The notes under the pieces were generated by a model. The model was not told the DNA's origin, searched no databases, and worked only from the letters and a program-made list of their open reading frames with translations. From assembly GCA_026645635.1 (NCBI GenBank), contig JAPKMV010000209.1, positions 1-6,359 on the forward strand: a DNA stretch of 6,359 nt. Reading direction: 5' to 3'. A program made the position numbers and the translations under genes. Shown one piece after another: positions 4,980-6,359 of this stretch (position 1 is the stretch's first letter; every line of letters begins with the position of its first letter). This DNA is from Caldilineaceae bacterium. Lineage in GTDB: Bacteria > Chloroflexota > Anaerolineae > Caldilineales > Caldilineaceae.

Positions 4980-6142
4980 GGCGCTGCTCCGGTGTACAGT
5001 TCCAGATGGCGCCGGGCGATCTCCGCCCAGCCGAACTGCTGGCTGACACGGCGCGCGTTGGCCTGGAGCGTGGCGCGCAGCGGCGCATTGCGCATGAGGC
5101 GGATGACGGCGGCAGCCATCGCCGTCGCGTCGTCCACCGCGGTGTAGAGCAGATCGCGCTCGTGCACCAATTCGGGCAGTGGGTCCTGCGGCCAGGTGGT
5201 CACGATGGCGCAGCCATTGGCGAGTCCCGCCATCAACGTGCCGCGGCGCAGGCTGGCTCCGTCGAGATAGGGCATCAGGAGAACGTCGGCGGCATTGAGC
5301 GTGCGGCTCACCTCGGCGTCGGGCAGATTGCCGGTCCAGCGCACCCGCGCCGCCAGTTTCAGCCGCTGAATCAGCCGCTCCACCTCGTGCAGATACGCGT
5401 CGTTGGTGGCGTCGCTGGCGCCGATCTGTTCGCCGATCATAAGCAGATGAGCGTTGACGCCGGCCTGGACAAGTTGCTGGAGTGTCTGCACCAGGGCCAA
5501 CCCACCTTTGCTGCGGTTGAGAAAACCAAAATAGGCCACGACCAGCTCGTCTTCGGAATAGCCGTAGGCCGCACGTATGGCCGCACGCGTCGCCGGCGCA
5601 AGCACGCAGCCCGCCACATTGCTGCCGATGGGAATGCTGGTTGCGCGGATGCCGTGGTCTGCAAGACGTTGGCGGTCGCCCTCATTGGTGACGATGGTCA
5701 CCGGCGCATGGCGCCCCGGCGCTTCGGTGACCCAGCGACGCAGCCGCTGGCCTGCCTTGGGGAAAAGATAGGGCACGAGCAGATCGTGGTAAGTCCAGGC
5801 GACATGCAGCCCCTGGCTGCCCCACCGGCGCGGCGCCAGGTTGATCGCGGGGTGCATGCCATAGGCGGCGGTCTGGTACTGCACGTGCAGCCAGTCGACG
5901 GCCATTTCCGCGGCGAGTTGGCCGACCGTGCGCCAGATGCCCCAATCCCATTTGGGGATCACGGGCAGCACGCGCAGGGTCGTCCCATCGCGCAGGTAGT
6001 TGTGGTCGGCAGCGCGTTGGCTGGTGAGCACCGTCACGCGCGCGCCTTGGGCGTGGAGGGCTTTGGCCAGCTCACGCGTATAGGCGCCCACGCCGCCCGG
6101 CATCGGCGGATACTCGCCCGTCACGAACAGAACATGCGTCAC
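4976..6142 (-). CDS. GT-B fold glycosyltransferase, GT4-like
   Basis: A 388-residue cytosolic or membrane-associated enzyme with both GT-B halves. The N-terminal half carries GEYPPMPGGVGAYTRELAKAL (9-29), the glycine-rich acceptor-side loop of GT4 proteins. The C-terminal half starts near YFGFLNRSKG (204-213) and continues through MIGE (235-238) and LNAADVLLMPYLDGASLRRG (282-301). It should transfer sugar from a nucleotide-sugar donor to a lipid or glycan acceptor. The usual E-x7-E donor motif is not kept: its place holds DGASLRRGTLMAGLANG. Start GTG 6142 is preferred because AAGGA lies nine bases upstream and the family's first strand (THVLFVTG) begins at once; GTG 6175 would add 11 residues with no visible ribosome site. 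It overlaps the next glycosyltransferase by four bases, so they form one transcription unit. Confidence 0.85.
   Translation of the reverse strand: MTHVLFVTGEYPPMPGGVGAYTRELAKALHAQGARVTVLTSQRAADHNYLRDGTTLRVLPVIPKWDWGIWRTVGQLAAEMAVDWLHVQYQTAAYGMHPAINLAPRRWGSQGLHVAWTYHDLLVPYLFPKAGQRLRRWVTEAPGRHAPVTIVTNEGDRQRLADHGIRATSIPIGSNVAGCVLAPATRAAIRAAYGYSEDELVVAYFGFLNRSKGGLALVQTLQQLVQAGVNAHLLMIGEQIGASDATNDAYLHEVERLIQRLKLAARVRWTGNLPDAEVSRTLNAADVLLMPYLDGASLRRGTLMAGLANGCAIVTTWPQDPLPELVHERDLLYTAVDDATAMAAAVIRLMRNAPLRATLQANARRVSQQFGWAEIARRHLELYTGAAP
4987..4990 (-). promoter_or_regulatory. Ribosome binding site fixing the membrane glycosyltransferase start
   Basis: GGAG on the minus strand lies seven bases before GTG 4979, within the end of the upstream glycosyltransferase gene. 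It supports the GTG start and the four-base overlap. Confidence 0.6.
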
Positions 6143-6150
6143 TGTGTTGC

Positions 6151-6160
6151 GTCCTTCTCC
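6151..6160 (-). promoter_or_regulatory. Ribosome binding site fixing the GT4-like gene start
   Basis: GGAGAAGGAC on the minus strand includes AAGGA nine bases before GTG 6142. This favours 6142 over the longer GTG 6175 reading. Confidence 0.55.
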
Positions 6161-6176
6161 CGCGCCGTCATCCACT

Positions 6177-6278
6177 AGACTTTATCGGCAATAGTTTTAT
6201 GTCACGCCAAGACGCAAAGTCGCAAAGATGTTTTCTCTTGGCGTCTTGGCGTGAGATTCCTTATCTCCGATAAAGACT
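6177..6278. repeat. Nested palindromic element between minus-strand genes (MITE-like)
   Basis: The outer arms 6177-6188 (AGACTTTATCGG) and 6267-6278 (CCGATAAAGACT) are reverse complements at 11 of 12 positions. The inner arms 6202-6215 (TCACGCCAAGACGC) and 6241-6254 (GCGTCTTGGCGTGA) are perfectly complementary over 14 bases, with a 25-base centre containing the degenerate unit CGCAAAG twice. The triplet ACT flanks both ends, which could be a tiny target duplication or chance. The element nearly fills the gap between the right-edge gene and the GT4-like gene. Confidence 0.7.
6181..6210 (-). promoter_or_regulatory. Weak candidate promoter for the glycosyltransferase pair
   Basis: On the minus strand TTGGCG (6210-6205) and GATAAA (6186-6181) are separated by 18 bases, partial matches to -35 and -10 boxes. 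Both lie within the left half of the nested palindrome. If real, the repeat supplies the promoter for the two glycosyltransferases. The hexamer matches are modest. Confidence 0.2.
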
Positions 6279-6280
6279 AC

Positions 6281-6359
6281 TCAAGTCGTCAGCGCCTTGC
6301 CAAAGGTATAACCGCGGTAGTTCAACTCGGCAAACCCATGCTGCCCCAACAGATTCAGC
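6281..6359 (-). CDS. C-terminal end of an unidentified minus-strand gene (5' part outside window)
   Basis: On the minus strand the frame entering from the right edge gives 25 residues ending in TGA at 6283-6281: LNLLGQHGFAELNYRGYTFG followed by KALTT. The composition and the RGYTFGKAL ending look like genuine protein, but the family cannot be named from so little. The other frames across this piece read less plausibly. It points the same way as the glycosyltransferases and lies upstream of them, but a 138-base gap with a strong hairpin intervenes, so shared transcription is uncertain. Confidence 0.5.
   Translation of the reverse strand, partial: LNLLGQHGFAELNYRGYTFGKALTT

Noticed and set aside
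4958..6178. 406-residue plus-strand open frame
   Set aside because: It mirrors the GT4-like gene, which has clear family motifs and a ribosome site on the minus strand.

Overview
The window is GC-rich bacterial DNA, probably from a Chloroflexota (Anaerolineae/Caldilineae-like) genome. This placement is an inference. It rests on the GC-rich coding style, the large membrane glycosyltransferase with duplicated C-terminal sandwich domains, the RelE/Phd pair, and intergenic palindromes built from short phrases (CGCAGATTA, CACGAATT, CGCCAAGACGC). There are no rRNA or tRNA genes to settle it.

Left part, plus strand: positions 1-579 are the C-terminal 192 codons of a D-2-hydroxyacid dehydrogenase-family protein whose start lies outside the window. 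Next comes a compact, clearly lower-GC three-gene cassette (about 607-1947). It holds a RelE/ParE-family toxin, a Phd/YefM-family antitoxin overlapping it by ATGA, and a close-packed membrane protein with two transmembrane helices around a long coiled coil. A good promoter (TTGCAA-N16-TATAAT) with a palindrome over its -35 box precedes the toxin. Directly after the cassette (1950-2096) is a second, headless copy of the dehydrogenase 3' end. The cassette therefore sits between an intact dehydrogenase tail and the stump of a paralogue.

Middle (2097-2780): a gene-poor stretch between converging transcription units, filled with several unrelated inverted repeats and one possible decayed coding fragment.

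Right part, minus strand: a two-gene unit read from 6142 down to 2781. A GT-B fold (GT4-like) glycosyltransferase is followed, through a 4-base GTGA overlap, by a 732-residue multi-spanning GT39-like glycosyltransferase with two related extracytoplasmic C-terminal domains. Together they suggest envelope or extracellular glycan assembly: one cytosolic nucleotide-sugar enzyme and one lipid-linked-sugar enzyme acting outside the membrane. Upstream, a nested palindrome (6177-6278) separates this pair from the last 25 codons of another minus-strand gene that runs off the right edge.

Most worth following up: the duplicated dehydrogenase tail, whose last 23 codons differ from the other copy only at synonymous sites; the membrane coiled-coil protein attached to the toxin-antitoxin operon; the loss of the family's catalytic arginine in the dehydrogenase; and the two MITE-like nested palindromes.
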